Assembly: GCA_044507775.1 (NCBI GenBank)
Contig: JBIQIY010000009.1
Coordinates: 1-64,000 of the forward strand
Length of the DNA stretch: 64,000 nt
From: Chryseosolibacter sp044507775
Lineage (GTDB): Bacteria; Bacteroidota; Bacteroidia; Cytophagales; Cyclobacteriaceae
Direction of reading: 5' to 3'
Below, one piece after another: positions 8,861-17,179 of this stretch. How positions within the stretch are numbered: position 1 is the first letter of the stretch; every line of letters starts with the position of its first letter. The notes under the pieces were generated by a model. That model was not told the origin of the DNA. It ran no database searches and saw only the letters and a program-made list of their open reading frames with translations. A program made the translations under genes and the position numbers.

Positions 8861-9466
8861 TTACTTAGAATACAATTCAACAATGAGTGTCTCGTTGATG
8901 TTTTCAGGAATATCCGCACGAGGAGGAATGTTGATCAACTTGCCAGCCATTTCGTTGGCATCCCACTCAAGCCAGTTGTATTTCCGTGAACCCTGAAGCG
9001 CAAGGCTGTTGGTAATGACCTCGAGGCTCTTCGAGCGTTCGCGAACGGCGACGATGTCACCCGGCTTCACCATGAACGAAGAGATATTAACGATCTCACC
9101 GTTTACCGAGATATGCTTGTGCAGCACGAGCTGACGGGCAGATCTGCGGGTTGGCGCGATACCGAGGCGATAAACAACGTTGTCAAGGCGAGACTCCAGG
9201 AGTTGCAGCAGCTTTTCACCGGTGACACCTTTCAGACGCGCAGCTTCGACAAACACCTTGGCAAACTGTCTTTCCAGTAGACCATAGATATATTTGGCTT
9301 TCTGCTTTTCCGTAAGCTGTAAAGAGTATTCCGACTGCTTGCGTTTCTTACCACGTCCGTGCTGACCCGGGGCGTAGTTCTTCTTTTGCAAAGCCTTATT
9401 TTCACCTAGAATAGGCTCGTTAAATCTTCTTGAAATTCTGACCTTAGGGCCTGTGTATCTTGCCAT
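8861..9466 (-). CDS. rpsD: 30S ribosomal protein S4
   Basis: S4 is a primary 16S rRNA binder that nucleates 30S assembly. The 201-residue protein begins MARYTGPKVRISRRFNEPI and has no zinc-binding cysteines in its N-terminal region, so it is the C-minus form. The S4 RNA-binding domain is visible at about residues 92-155 (LESRLDNVVYRLGIAPTRR, LVLHKHISVNGEIVN). It lies between rpsK and rpoA. Confidence 0.98.
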   Translation of the reverse strand: MARYTGPKVRISRRFNEPILGENKALQKKNYAPGQHGRGKKRKQSEYSLQLTEKQKAKYIYGLLERQFAKVFVEAARLKGVTGEKLLQLLESRLDNVVYRLGIAPTRRSARQLVLHKHISVNGEIVNISSFMVKPGDIVAVRERSKSLEVITNSLALQGSRKYNWLEWDANEMAGKLINIPPRADIPENINETLIVELYSK

Positions 9467-9489
9467 GGTTAAACCTGAAATAATTCAAA

Positions 9490-9888
9490 CTATACTCTTC
9501 TTCTTTTAGGAGGCCGGCAACCATTGTGCGGCAGCGGCGTAACATCGCGGATCGCAGTCACTTCGATACCAGCACCCTGAATCGTCCGGATAGCAGACTC
9601 GCGACCAGCGCCAGGGCCCTTCACAAAGACCTCCACTTTGCGCATGCCAAGCTCATAAGCTTTTGAAGCACAATCCTGAGCTGCCATCTGGGCGGCGTAA
9701 GGCGTGTTCTTCTTTGAACCTTTGAACCCCATCTTTCCGGCGGATGCCCATGACACCACCTGTCCGGTGCTGTTGGTCATCGCGATGATGATGTTGTTGA
9801 AAGTCGCCTTGATATGGACTTCTCCCACAGCCTCGACTGTTACGACTCTCTTCTTTGCCTTATCTTTTCTCTTTTCAGCGGTTGCCAT
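9490..9888 (-). CDS. rpsK: 30S ribosomal protein S11
   Basis: S11 forms part of the 30S platform near the Shine-Dalgarno helix. The 132-residue sequence is canonical, with IKATFNNIIIAMTNSTGQV, GPGAGRESAIR and the conserved end TPLPHNGCRPPKRRRV. A short Lys-rich N-terminal extension is present. Place in the operon: rpsM, rpsK, rpsD. Confidence 0.98.
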   Translation of the reverse strand: MATAEKRKDKAKKRVVTVEAVGEVHIKATFNNIIIAMTNSTGQVVSWASAGKMGFKGSKKNTPYAAQMAAQDCASKAYELGMRKVEVFVKGPGAGRESAIRTIQGAGIEVTAIRDVTPLPHNGCRPPKRRRV

Positions 9889-9916
9889 TAATGAGAACTT
9901 TTATTTTTTATGTTAA

Positions 9917-10297
9917 TTATCCTTTGGTTGCCTTCTTCTTGTTGGCTACTGTCTTGCGCTTGCCTTTGCGCGTGCGGGCGTTGTTCTTCGTTGTCTGACC
10001 GCGCACGGGAAGACCTTTGCGATGGCGCAGACCGCGGTAGCATCCAATGTCCATCAGGCGCTTGATGCTCAGCTGGATCTCTGACTTCAGAACACCTTCA
10101 ATGCGGAATTTTTCGGCGATGATCGCGCGCACAGCATTTGATTCTTCGTCATTCCATTCCTTCACCTTCTTATCCCAGCTTATGCCAGCCTCGGAAAGGA
10201 TCTTCTGCGCTGACTTGCGGCCGAGACCAAAAATGTACGTGAGACCGATCTCGCCTCTTTTGTTGTCCGGAATATCTACACCAGCAATACGTGCCAT
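9917..10297 (-). CDS. rpsM: 30S ribosomal protein S13
   Basis: S13 sits in the 30S head and contacts the P-site tRNA and L5. The 126 residues start MARIAGVDIPDNKRGEIGLTY and contain the family motifs GLRHRKGLPVRGQ and TKNNARTRKGKR. The C-terminal Lys tail is typical of the family. Confidence 0.98.
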   Translation of the reverse strand: MARIAGVDIPDNKRGEIGLTYIFGLGRKSAQKILSEAGISWDKKVKEWNDEESNAVRAIIAEKFRIEGVLKSEIQLSIKRLMDIGCYRGLRHRKGLPVRGQTTKNNARTRKGKRKTVANKKKATKG

Positions 10298-10342
10298 AAT
10301 TAATATTTCAATTAGTCAGTTAGTCAATTACTCAATAGAATA

Positions 10343-10459
10343 CTATCCCTGTCTTTGCTTGTACCTGGGATTCTTCTTATTGATCACAAACAGTTTACCC
10401 TTGCGGCGGATGATCTTGCAATCCGCGCTGCGCTTCTTTATGGATGCTTTAACTTTCAT
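10343..10459 (-). CDS. rpmJ: 50S ribosomal protein L36, zinc-free form
   Basis: A 38-codon gene, MKVKASIKKRSADCKII...KNPRYKQRQG, found by reading the gap between infA and rpsM. It keeps the L36 core, but of the usual zinc ligands (Cys11, Cys14, Cys27, His32/33) only Cys14 remains; the others are Ser11, Asn27 and Tyr33. It is therefore a C-minus L36, as is common in this phylum. L36 is a small protein near the peptidyl transferase region of the 50S subunit. Start ATG at 10459, 6 bp after the infA stop. Confidence 0.95.
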   Translation of the reverse strand: MKVKASIKKRSADCKIIRRKGKLFVINKKNPRYKQRQG

Positions 10460-10465
10460 CTTTTT

Positions 10466-10684
10466 CTATTTGTATCTGAATACAATTCTTCCTTTTGTCA
10501 AATCATAGGGCGACATTTCCAGGCGAACCCTGTCGCCGGGCAGAATGCGGATGTAGTTCATGCGCATCTTGCCGGAAATGTGAGCCAGCACTTCATGGCC
10601 GTTCTCCAGTTGTACCCGAAACATTGCGTTGGACAATGCCTCGCTTATAGTTCCATCTTGCTCAATTGACTTTTGTTTCGCCAC
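10466..10684 (-). CDS. infA: Translation initiation factor IF-1
   Basis: IF-1 occupies the ribosomal A site during initiation. The 72 residues form one S1-like OB fold (AKQKSIEQDGTISEALSNAM, ENGHEVLAHISGKMRMNYI, LPGDRVRLEMSPYDLTKGRI). The start codon is GTG at 10684-10682, and the first 40 bp overlap the end of map in another frame. Translational coupling with map is likely. Confidence 0.96.
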   Translation of the reverse strand: MAKQKSIEQDGTISEALSNAMFRVQLENGHEVLAHISGKMRMNYIRILPGDRVRLEMSPYDLTKGRIVFRYK

Positions 10685-11460
10685 TTATAGCTATAATTAT
10701 TTTCTATATACTCGTGCGTCGTCAATATCTCGGTTCTGTCTGCATGCACGGCCACCATGTGTTCAAAATGTGCTGACGGTTTCCTGTCTGCTGTGCGTAT
10801 CGTCCACCCGTCTCTTTCCTGCACAACACTCTTCGTTCCCTGGTTGATCATCGGCTCGATCGCAAACACCATTCCGGGCACGATCTTCACCCCTTTACCA
10901 CGCTTGCCGTAGTTGGGTACCTCCGGTTCTTCATGAAGTTCCTTTCCAACTCCATGTCCTACCAGCTCCCGCACAACCCCGTATCCAAAGCTCTCAACGT
11001 AATGCTGAACAGCGTGGGCGACGTCGCCGATCCTGTTTCCCGCCTTAGCCTGCGCAATCGCGAGGAAAAGCGATTCATAGGTCCTTTCAAGCAAGAGCAG
11101 CGTCTCTTTGCCCACACCCTCCAGGGGATACGTGTAAGCAGAATCACTGTGATAACCCTTGTAATACACTCCACAATCAACGGAGATGATATCCGTCTCC
11201 CGCAGTTCGTATTTCCCGGGGATCCCGTGGACCACCACTTCATTCACCGATATACAAAGCGAACCGGGAAAGGTTCCATTGTAATTCTTGAACGAGGGGA
11301 TGCCGCCATTATCCCGGATGAATTCCTCGGCAATTTTATCCAACGTAAGAGTCTTTATCCCCGGTTTCACCAGTTTCGCAACCTCACCGTGAGCCTTTCC
11401 AAGGATCTGAGCGCTCTCACGCATCAGAACCAGTTCCTCTTCCGTCTTTAAATTAACCAT
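10645..11460 (-). CDS. map: Type I methionyl aminopeptidase
   Basis: MetAP removes the N-terminal methionine from nascent proteins. The 271-residue protein has the five metal ligands in their usual contexts: Asp in ISVDCGVYY, Asp in YHSDSAYTYP, His in LVGHGVGKELHEEP, Glu in FAIEPMI and Glu in HFEHMVAV. The C terminus runs about 13 residues into infA, making it slightly longer than E. coli MetAP (264). It lies 8 bp after secY. Confidence 0.96.
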   Translation of the reverse strand: MVNLKTEEELVLMRESAQILGKAHGEVAKLVKPGIKTLTLDKIAEEFIRDNGGIPSFKNYNGTFPGSLCISVNEVVVHGIPGKYELRETDIISVDCGVYYKGYHSDSAYTYPLEGVGKETLLLLERTYESLFLAIAQAKAGNRIGDVAHAVQHYVESFGYGVVRELVGHGVGKELHEEPEVPNYGKRGKGVKIVPGMVFAIEPMINQGTKSVVQERDGWTIRTADRKPSAHFEHMVAVHADRTEILTTHEYIENNYSYKWRNKSQLSKMEL

Positions 11461-11468
11461 TCAACTCT

Positions 11469-12794
11469 TTAAGCCGCAGCAAATTGAGAACGTCCTTTTA
11501 CTCTTCCGGACTTCATCATTCCTTCGTAGTGCCTCATCAGCAAATAGCTTTCGATCTGCTGAAGTGTGTCCAGGATAACCCCGACCATGATCAGCAGCGA
11601 CGTGCCACCGTAGAACTGCGCAAAGTTCTGACTCACACCCAACAATACCGCAAAAGCGGGAATGATGGCAATAAAGGCCAGAAACAACGCGCCGGGAAAA
11701 GTGATTCTCGACAATACTGTATCTATAAATTCCGACGTCTGCTTTCCGGGTTTAACACCGGGAATAAATCCGCCGTTCCTCTTAAGGTTGTCCGCGATGT
11801 CATTCGCGTTGATCGTGATCGCCGTGTAAAAGAACGTGAAGATCAGGATCATCACCGCAAACAGGGTGTTGTACTGCCATGAATACGGATCGGAGAAAGT
11901 CGAACCGACATAAGCTGCCACATCCGAATCGCGCCAGAAACCGGCGAGCAGTACGGGAATAAACATCAACGCCTGCGCAAAAATGATGGGCATCACACCT
12001 GCCGAGTTCATTTTCAACGGGATAAAATCGCGTTTGCCACCGTAAAGCTTGTTGCCGATGACCTGCTTGGCGTACTGAATCGGTATCCGGCGTGTAGCCT
12101 GCGTCAGGAGAATAACCCCCATGACAATAGCAAACAGGACGAGCAATTCAATAATGAAAAGCAGCGCGCCGTCCATTCCGCGATTGTTCACGGCCTCGTC
12201 GTAGAGCGCCAGTGGCAACCGGGAGATAATTCCAATCATGATCAGCACGGATATCCCGTTGCCGATACCCTTGTCTGTGATGCGCTCGCCGAGCCACATA
12301 CAGAACATGGTTCCCGCAACCAGAATCGTGATGGCGGAGAAGAAAAAGAAAAAGCCGGGCTGAATGATCGCACCATTGTCAATCGTTCCGCGGATGTACG
12401 CGTAGGATTGAAATGCCGTAATAACAATCGTCAGCACGCGCGTGATCTGATTCAAACGCTTCCTGCCGGAATCTCCTTCCTTTTGCAGTTTCTGAAAATA
12501 GGGAACAGCAAAAGTCAGCAGCTGAACAATGATCGATGCGGAAATATAGGGCATGATACCCAGCGCAAAGATGGATGCCCTGCTGAAAGACCCTCCCAGG
12601 AACGTGTTCAGCAATCCGAGAATACCCTCGGTAGCGCCTGCGCCCGATAAGCTGGGGTGGTTCGGATCAATGCCGGGAAGCACAATAAATGATCCCAGAC
12701 GGAAGATGATCAGAAATCCGATCGTATTCAGAATACGGACCCTAAGATCTTCGATCGAAAAAATGTTCCGGATGGTCTGAAAGAACCGCTTCAT
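11469..12794 (-). CDS. secY: Preprotein translocase subunit SecY
   Basis: SecY forms the protein-conducting channel in the inner membrane. The 441 residues contain the ten expected hydrophobic segments, the plug region after the first one (GIDPNHPSL) and the cytoplasmic loop RRIPIQYAKQV. The start overlaps the rplO stop (TAATG), which indicates coupled translation. SecE is encoded at 53079-53270. Confidence 0.97.
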   Translation of the reverse strand: MKRFFQTIRNIFSIEDLRVRILNTIGFLIIFRLGSFIVLPGIDPNHPSLSGAGATEGILGLLNTFLGGSFSRASIFALGIMPYISASIIVQLLTFAVPYFQKLQKEGDSGRKRLNQITRVLTIVITAFQSYAYIRGTIDNGAIIQPGFFFFFSAITILVAGTMFCMWLGERITDKGIGNGISVLIMIGIISRLPLALYDEAVNNRGMDGALLFIIELLVLFAIVMGVILLTQATRRIPIQYAKQVIGNKLYGGKRDFIPLKMNSAGVMPIIFAQALMFIPVLLAGFWRDSDVAAYVGSTFSDPYSWQYNTLFAVMILIFTFFYTAITINANDIADNLKRNGGFIPGVKPGKQTSEFIDTVLSRITFPGALFLAFIAIIPAFAVLLGVSQNFAQFYGGTSLLIMVGVILDTLQQIESYLLMRHYEGMMKSGRVKGRSQFAAA

Positions 12795-13240
12795 TATTTC
12801 ACTTTTGTAGCTGTACCGCCCGCTTTCTCAATAGCCTTCGCTGCTGTTTCCGAAAAAGCGTGAGCTTCGACGCTGATTTTAGACTTCAATTCCCCTCTAC
12901 CCAAGACTTTGACTTTGTCGTTTTTCCCGACAACACCGTTGTCAATCAGAACCTGCAAACTCAGATTGGTATCTTTCGTCTTCTCAGCCAGCCCTTCCAG
13001 TACATCAAGGTTAAGTCCCTTGAAGTATACTTTGTTGTTGTTCTTGAAACCGAATTTAGGAACCCGGCGCTGGAGAGGCATCTGGCCTCCTTCAAATCCC
13101 AATTTGCTCTTGTGACCTGATCGCGACTGAGCACCTTTGTGTCCGCGTCCAGAGGTCGAACCTCCGGATCCCTGGCCACGACCGACGCGCTTGTTGGATT
13201 TGATCGATCCCTCCGCAGGCTTTAATGTATGCAGCTTCAT
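12794..13240 (-). CDS. rplO: 50S ribosomal protein L15
   Basis: L15 is a late assembly protein of the large subunit. The 148 residues show the glycine-rich N-terminal extension (RVGRGQGSGGSTSGRGHKGA), EGGQMPLQRRVPKFGF, and a C-terminal domain with VEAHAFSETAAKAIEKAGG. Order is rpmD, rplO, secY as in the spc operon. Confidence 0.97.
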   Translation of the reverse strand: MKLHTLKPAEGSIKSNKRVGRGQGSGGSTSGRGHKGAQSRSGHKSKLGFEGGQMPLQRRVPKFGFKNNNKVYFKGLNLDVLEGLAEKTKDTNLSLQVLIDNGVVGKNDKVKVLGRGELKSKISVEAHAFSETAAKAIEKAGGTATKVK

Positions 13241-13243
13241 CTC

Positions 13244-13423
13244 TTAAAGTTCTTTTACGGTAATCAAGTGATTCACTTTCCTTATCATTCCGGCGATCTG
13301 AGGCGTCAATTCCACTTCCACCGTTTTGTTGATCCTGCCCAGGCCCAGTGCCTTGATCGTGCGTAGCTGGGTCTCCGGTCTTTTGATCGTACTCCTTCTT
13401 TGCGTTATCTGAACTTTCGCCAT
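13244..13423 (-). CDS. rpmD: 50S ribosomal protein L30
   Basis: A 59-codon gene read directly from the gap between rpsE and rplO: MAKVQITQRRSTIKRPETQL..., then TIKALGLGRINKTVEV and the end VNHLITVKEL. These are the L30 family blocks, including the LGLGRINKTV core. It starts at ATG 13423, 5 bp after the rpsE stop, and ends 3 bp before rplO. Confidence 0.95.
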   Translation of the reverse strand: MAKVQITQRRSTIKRPETQLRTIKALGLGRINKTVEVELTPQIAGMIRKVNHLITVKEL

Positions 13424-13428
13424 GTCTG

Positions 13429-13947
13429 TTAGCCGTTAAATACTTTGGACAATGCAACACCTCTGTTCTTGGCGATGCTGTAAGCATCCCGCATGGTCGT
13501 CAGCGCGCGGAACGTAGCCTTTACCACGTTGTGCGGGTTGGACGAACCCTTCGATTTTGCAAGTACGTTATGAACGCCAGCACTTTCAAGCACGGCACGC
13601 ATAGCACCACCTGCAATGACACCCGTACCAGGCGAAGCCGGCTTCAGCAATACGAAACCACCTCCAAACTTTCCAATGGACGCATGCGGCACCGTTCCTT
13701 TGATGATCGGAACTTTTACCAGGTGCTTCTTTGCATCGTCAATGCCTTTGGTGATGGCATCGGTTACTTCATTAGCCTTTCCCAGACCATATCCTACCAC
13801 CCCGTTGCCATCGCCGACAACCACAATGGCTGCGAAGCTGAAACGACGTCCGCCTTTTACAACCTTGGCGACGCGCTCAATGGCAACGACTCTTTCTTTC
13901 AGGTCGATTTCACTGGCTTTTACTGTGCTGATATTGCTTACAGACAT
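13429..13947 (-). CDS. rpsE: 30S ribosomal protein S5
   Basis: S5 lies at the mRNA entry site and affects decoding fidelity. The 172-residue sequence has the double-stranded RNA-binding N-terminal domain (LKERVVAIERVAKVVKGGRR, VVVGDGNGVVGYGLGKANE) and the C-terminal fold with GTGVIAGGAMRAVLESAGV and KSKGSSNPHNVVKAT. Confidence 0.98.
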   Translation of the reverse strand: MSVSNISTVKASEIDLKERVVAIERVAKVVKGGRRFSFAAIVVVGDGNGVVGYGLGKANEVTDAITKGIDDAKKHLVKVPIIKGTVPHASIGKFGGGFVLLKPASPGTGVIAGGAMRAVLESAGVHNVLAKSKGSSNPHNVVKATFRALTTMRDAYSIAKNRGVALSKVFNG

Positions 13948-13959
13948 ATCTTAAATTTC

Positions 13960-14307
13960 TTAGAATTTCAAACCACCTTCCCGGGCTCCCTCGGCGAAAG
14001 CCTTGATGTTGCCATGATACAGATATCCGTTGCGGTCAAATACGATCGCCTCGATTCCCGATGCCACAGCTTTCTCGGCCAGCTTCTTTCCAACGCTCTT
14101 GGAGTTCTCGATGTTGACCGACTTCTTGCCCAGTTCCAGGCTCGAGGCCGCGGCCAGCGTCACTCCCTTTACATCGTCAATAATCTGCGCGTAGATGCCG
14201 GTGTTGCTTCTGAACACGGACAACCTGGGCCTTTCTGTTGTTCCGCTGATTTTCTTGCGGACACCCAGCTTAATTCTTTCGCGTCTTTCTCTGTTCTTGC
14301 CTGCCAT
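13960..14307 (-). CDS. rplR: 50S ribosomal protein L18
   Basis: L18 carries 5S rRNA to the large subunit with L5 and L25. The 115 residues include KISGTTERPRLSVFRSN, IYAQIIDDVKGVTLAAASS and the conserved end FDRNGYLYHGNIKAFAEGAR. Position between rplF and rpsE is standard. Confidence 0.97.
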   Translation of the reverse strand: MAGKNRERRERIKLGVRKKISGTTERPRLSVFRSNTGIYAQIIDDVKGVTLAAASSLELGKKSVNIENSKSVGKKLAEKAVASGIEAIVFDRNGYLYHGNIKAFAEGAREGGLKF

Positions 14308-14346
14308 ATTATTCTATATGATGCTATGATCGAATTTATCAACCGG

Positions 14347-14904
14347 TTACTTAGCAGCCGCCTTTCCAGCTTTTCTGCGGATATATTCACCGGTAAACCG
14401 AATACCTTTTCCTTTGTAAGGCTCAACCTTGCGAAGCGATTTTATCTTTGCTGCAATCTGGCCAAGCAATTGTTTGTCAGAACCTTCCAGTACAATAGTC
14501 GGGTTGCCCCCTTTTTCCTGGAAAGCCGTTACTTTTAACTCCGGCGGAACCGCAACGAAAACGTTGTGCGAATACCCGAGGCTGAGTTCCAGAACATTTG
14601 ACTGGGCGTTGGCCTTATAACCTACACCTACCAGTTCCATTTGCGCCTTATAGCCCGTTGACACTCCTACTACCATGTTGGCTAGCAGGGCGCGGTACAG
14701 GCCGTGCATCGACTTATGACGCTTCTGCTCCGTGGGTCTTTCCAGCGTAACCTCGCCTCCCTCTTGCTTGACAATGAAATCGGGTTCGATCGACTGGTGC
14801 AGTTCTCCCTTTGGACCTTTCACCGTAACGAGTCCCTTCTCCTTCGAGAAGGTAAAAGTCACTCCTGCGGGAATTTTTATCGGTTGTTTACCTATCCGTG
14901 ACAT
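14347..14904 (-). CDS. rplF: 50S ribosomal protein L6
   Basis: L6 sits near the factor-binding site of the 50S subunit. The 185-residue protein begins MSRIGKQPIKIPAGV and shows the duplicated L6 fold, with VKGPKGEL, LLANMVVGVSTGYKAQMELV and the C-terminal signature EPYKGKGIRFTGEYIRRKAGKAA. Confidence 0.98.
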   Translation of the reverse strand: MSRIGKQPIKIPAGVTFTFSKEKGLVTVKGPKGELHQSIEPDFIVKQEGGEVTLERPTEQKRHKSMHGLYRALLANMVVGVSTGYKAQMELVGVGYKANAQSNVLELSLGYSHNVFVAVPPELKVTAFQEKGGNPTIVLEGSDKQLLGQIAAKIKSLRKVEPYKGKGIRFTGEYIRRKAGKAAAK

Positions 14905-14914
14905 GCCTTGCTAA

Positions 14915-15313
14915 TTAATAGACGTAACACAAAACTTCTCCACCGACATTCAGCGTGCGCGCTTCCTTGTCAGTGATCACACCCCTGGAAGTAGACAGGA
15001 TCGCCACACCCAGCCCGTTGAGAACGCGGGGCATGGAGGTTGCGCTGGAATATCTTCTCAAGCCGGGAGTACTGATGCGCTCCAGCCGTGTAATGGCCGA
15101 TTCGCGGGTTTCCGGATTGTACTTCAGCGCGATCTTGATCTTTCCCTGGTGGTTTTCAGTCTCCTCGAACTTATAATTCAGGATATAACCTTTGTCAAAT
15201 AACACCTTGGTTATTTCCCTCTTTAAATTGGAAGCAGGAATCTCCACGACACGGTGGTTGGCCTTGATGGCGTTCCGCAACCGGGTTAAATAGTCTGCTA
15301 TAGGATCAGTCAT
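14915..15313 (-). CDS. rpsH: 30S ribosomal protein S8
   Basis: S8 binds the central domain of 16S rRNA. The 132 residues run from MTDPIADYLTRLRNAI to the conserved end LNVGGEVLCYVY and include TRESAITRLERISTPGLR and GLGVAILSTSRGVITD. It is the first gene after a 244-bp spacer containing a consensus promoter (15365-15395), so it can be transcribed apart from the genes upstream. Confidence 0.97.
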   Translation of the reverse strand: MTDPIADYLTRLRNAIKANHRVVEIPASNLKREITKVLFDKGYILNYKFEETENHQGKIKIALKYNPETRESAITRLERISTPGLRRYSSATSMPRVLNGLGVAILSTSRGVITDKEARTLNVGGEVLCYVY

Positions 15314-15338
15314 TTTCTTATTTTCTTATTAATAAGCA

Positions 15339-15363
15339 AGCCCGCGTTTTTGAAAACCGGGCT
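15339..15363 (-). promoter_or_regulatory. Stem-loop at the start of the rpsH transcript
   Basis: AGCCCG (15339-15344) and CGGGCT (15358-15363) pair around a T/A-rich loop. The stem begins just downstream of the -7 element, so it would be at or near the 5' end of the rpsH mRNA. A role in stability or autoregulation is conceivable but not shown. Confidence 0.5.
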
Positions 15364-15364
15364 G

Positions 15365-15395
15365 CAAAGATATTGAACAATTTTAATTATTCAAA
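15365..15395 (-). promoter_or_regulatory. Internal promoter in the ribosomal operon, upstream of rpsH
   Basis: On the minus strand TTTG (15395-15392), a 19-nt spacer and TATCTTTG (15372-15365) match the Bacteroidota consensus without a mismatch. The next bases are CAGCCCGGTTTT, close to the extended motif of the other ribosomal promoters in this window. The site lies in the only long spacer (15314-15557) of the ribosomal cluster. Confidence 0.8.
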
Positions 15396-15557
15396 CTGTT
15401 ACCTGGTTTCGTCCTCCGTTGCGGAAGGCCGACCTTGATACTCAGCAACCAATATGTCTTTTCTAACTCGCTGTCGCCCCTGGGGCGTTTTCAGCGTCTG
15501 AAAGCGGGGTTTTGTCTTCCTGGCAGCTCGCGACCCGAGCCGGAGGGAAGTCTTCCG

Positions 15558-15827
15558 CTACCAGCTTGCCTTTGTGACTCCGGGGATCTTGCCGTCGGAA
15601 GCCATCTGGCGGAAAACGTTACGGCAGACGCCGAACTTGCGCAGATAACCACGGGGACGACCCGTAAGCTTGCAGCGGTTCTTCAAACGAACCGGCGAAG
15701 CATTGCGGGGAAGCTTGTCCAAAGCCAGATAGTCTCCGGCCTTCTTTAAGGCTTTCCGCTTGGCTGCGTAGGTAGCTACCAGCCTTTCTCTCTTCGATTG
15801 CCTAGCGATTACAGATAATTTAGCCAT
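15558..15827 (-). CDS. rpsN: 30S ribosomal protein S14, zinc-free form
   Basis: S14 is a head protein of the 30S subunit. The 89-residue length and the absence of paired CxxC motifs identify the C-minus form. Family blocks are KRERLVATYAAKRKALKKAG, RNRCKLTGRPRG-like RLKNRCKLTGRPRG and the end GKIPGVTKASW. Unlike its neighbours it is followed by 244 bp of spacer before rpsH. Confidence 0.97.
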   Translation of the reverse strand: MAKLSVIARQSKRERLVATYAAKRKALKKAGDYLALDKLPRNASPVRLKNRCKLTGRPRGYLRKFGVCRNVFRQMASDGKIPGVTKASW

Positions 15828-15844
15828 GCTCTATATTTATTGTC

Positions 15845-16390
15845 TTATTTAGCGAAAGGCATCCCGAATTGCTTCAGGAGCTCGAAGCTTTCTTCGTCAG
15901 ATGCCGCGGTCGTTACAAACGTGATGTCCATACCGCTGATCCTGTTAACCTTGTCTATTGATATCTCGGGGAAAATGATCTGCTCCTTCACACCCAGGGT
16001 GTAGTTGCCGTGGCCGTCAAACCCCTTGGCACTCACGCCGCGGAAGTCGCGCACACGGGGAAGCGCCACGTTCACCAGGCGATCCAGGAATTCAAACATC
16101 TTGTCACCGCGAAGCGTCACCCGAACTCCAATAGGCATATTTTCGCGCAGCTTGAAGTTCGAAATCGCCTTCTTCGATTTCGTGGGAACCGCCTTCTGAC
16201 CGGTGATCCCGCTGATCTCCTCAACGGCAACATCAATCAGTTTCTTGTCGGTTACCGCTACACCCATACCCTTGTTGATGCAGATCTTTTCGATCTTCGG
16301 CACCTGCATCACGGATTTGTAACTGAACTTCTGCTTTAAAGCAGGGACAATTTCCTTCGTGTACTTGTCCTTTAATCTCGGCGTTGCCAT
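15845..16390 (-). CDS. rplE: 50S ribosomal protein L5
   Basis: L5 binds 5S rRNA and contacts S13 across the subunit interface. The 181 residues include VMQVPKIEKICINKGMGVA, LRENMPIGVRVTLRG, LPRVRDFRGVS and GHGNYTLGVKEQIIFPEI. Its start codon overlaps the end of rplX by one base position (16390). Confidence 0.98.
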   Translation of the reverse strand: MATPRLKDKYTKEIVPALKQKFSYKSVMQVPKIEKICINKGMGVAVTDKKLIDVAVEEISGITGQKAVPTKSKKAISNFKLRENMPIGVRVTLRGDKMFEFLDRLVNVALPRVRDFRGVSAKGFDGHGNYTLGVKEQIIFPEISIDKVNRISGMDITFVTTAASDEESFELLKQFGMPFAK

Positions 16391-16731
16391 TACTTGATAA
16401 TTTCTCCGGTTTTCTTTGAATATCTCTGCAGCTTACCCTTGTCGTTAAGCTTTCTTCCCACGCGAGTGGGTTTGCCGCTTGCAGGGTCGACTAACATCAG
16501 GTTGCTGATGTGAATTGACGACTCCAGCTTCTCAATACCACCTTCGGGCTTCCCCGCTGACGGTTTCGTGTGCTTGGTCATCATGTTGACACCTTCCACC
16601 AGCGCGCGTCTTTTCTCGCGGTTCACTTCGAGAACCTTGCCTTGCTTGCCTTTGTCATCTCCGGCCAGCACTTTGACGGTGTCGCCTCTGCGGATGTGCA
16701 GTTTAGCCTGTTGATTGCTCTTTCTATCCAT
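16390..16731 (-). CDS. rplX: 50S ribosomal protein L24
   Basis: L24 is an assembly initiator of the 50S subunit. The 113-residue protein has the KOW motif (HIRRGDTVKVLAGDDKGKQG), VNMMTKHTKPSAGKPEGGI and LVDPASGKPTRVGRK. It overlaps rplE and lies 3 bp after rplN. Confidence 0.97.
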   Translation of the reverse strand: MDRKSNQQAKLHIRRGDTVKVLAGDDKGKQGKVLEVNREKRRALVEGVNMMTKHTKPSAGKPEGGIEKLESSIHISNLMLVDPASGKPTRVGRKLNDKGKLQRYSKKTGEIIK

Positions 16732-16734
16732 GGC

Positions 16735-17103
16735 TTATATTACTTCAGGGGCCAATGAAACAATTTTCATGAACTGCTTTTCTCTTAACTCGCGGGCTAC
16801 AGGACCGAAAATCCGGGTTCCCCGGGGTTCGTCCTGCGCGTTGAGCAACACAGCAGCGTTATCTTCAAAACGGATGTAGGATCCGTCTTTTCTTCTGACT
16901 TCCTTCCGGGTCCTAACGATCACCGCGCGGGAAACAGTTCCTTTTTTTACCTGGCTTGTCGGCAGGGCAGACTTCACAGTAACAACGATCTTGTCACCCA
17001 CGGTGGCGGATCCCTTGCGAGTTCCTCCCAGCACGTGCATACAAAGGACTTCCTTTGCTCCGCTATTGTCGGCTACGGTAAGTCTGGATTCGGTACGTAT
17101 CAT
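16735..17103 (-). CDS. rplN: 50S ribosomal protein L14
   Basis: L14 lies at the subunit interface. The 122-residue sequence is canonical, from MIRTESRLTVADNSGAKEV through GDKIVVTVKSALP and DNAAVLLNAQDEPRGTRIFG to IVSLAPEVI. Confidence 0.98.
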   Translation of the reverse strand: MIRTESRLTVADNSGAKEVLCMHVLGGTRKGSATVGDKIVVTVKSALPTSQVKKGTVSRAVIVRTRKEVRRKDGSYIRFEDNAAVLLNAQDEPRGTRIFGPVARELREKQFMKIVSLAPEVI

Positions 17104-17179
17104 GGCGCTTTATGCTTAACTATTTCTTTTTTGCTTCTTCTTAAGCTGAACACGGCGTTCAGCATGTGGTCGACGTATC

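Noticed and set aside
13531..14538. 335-residue plus-strand frame opposite rpsE-rplR-rplF
   Set aside because: Runs antisense through three certain ribosomal genes and has no recognisable domain.
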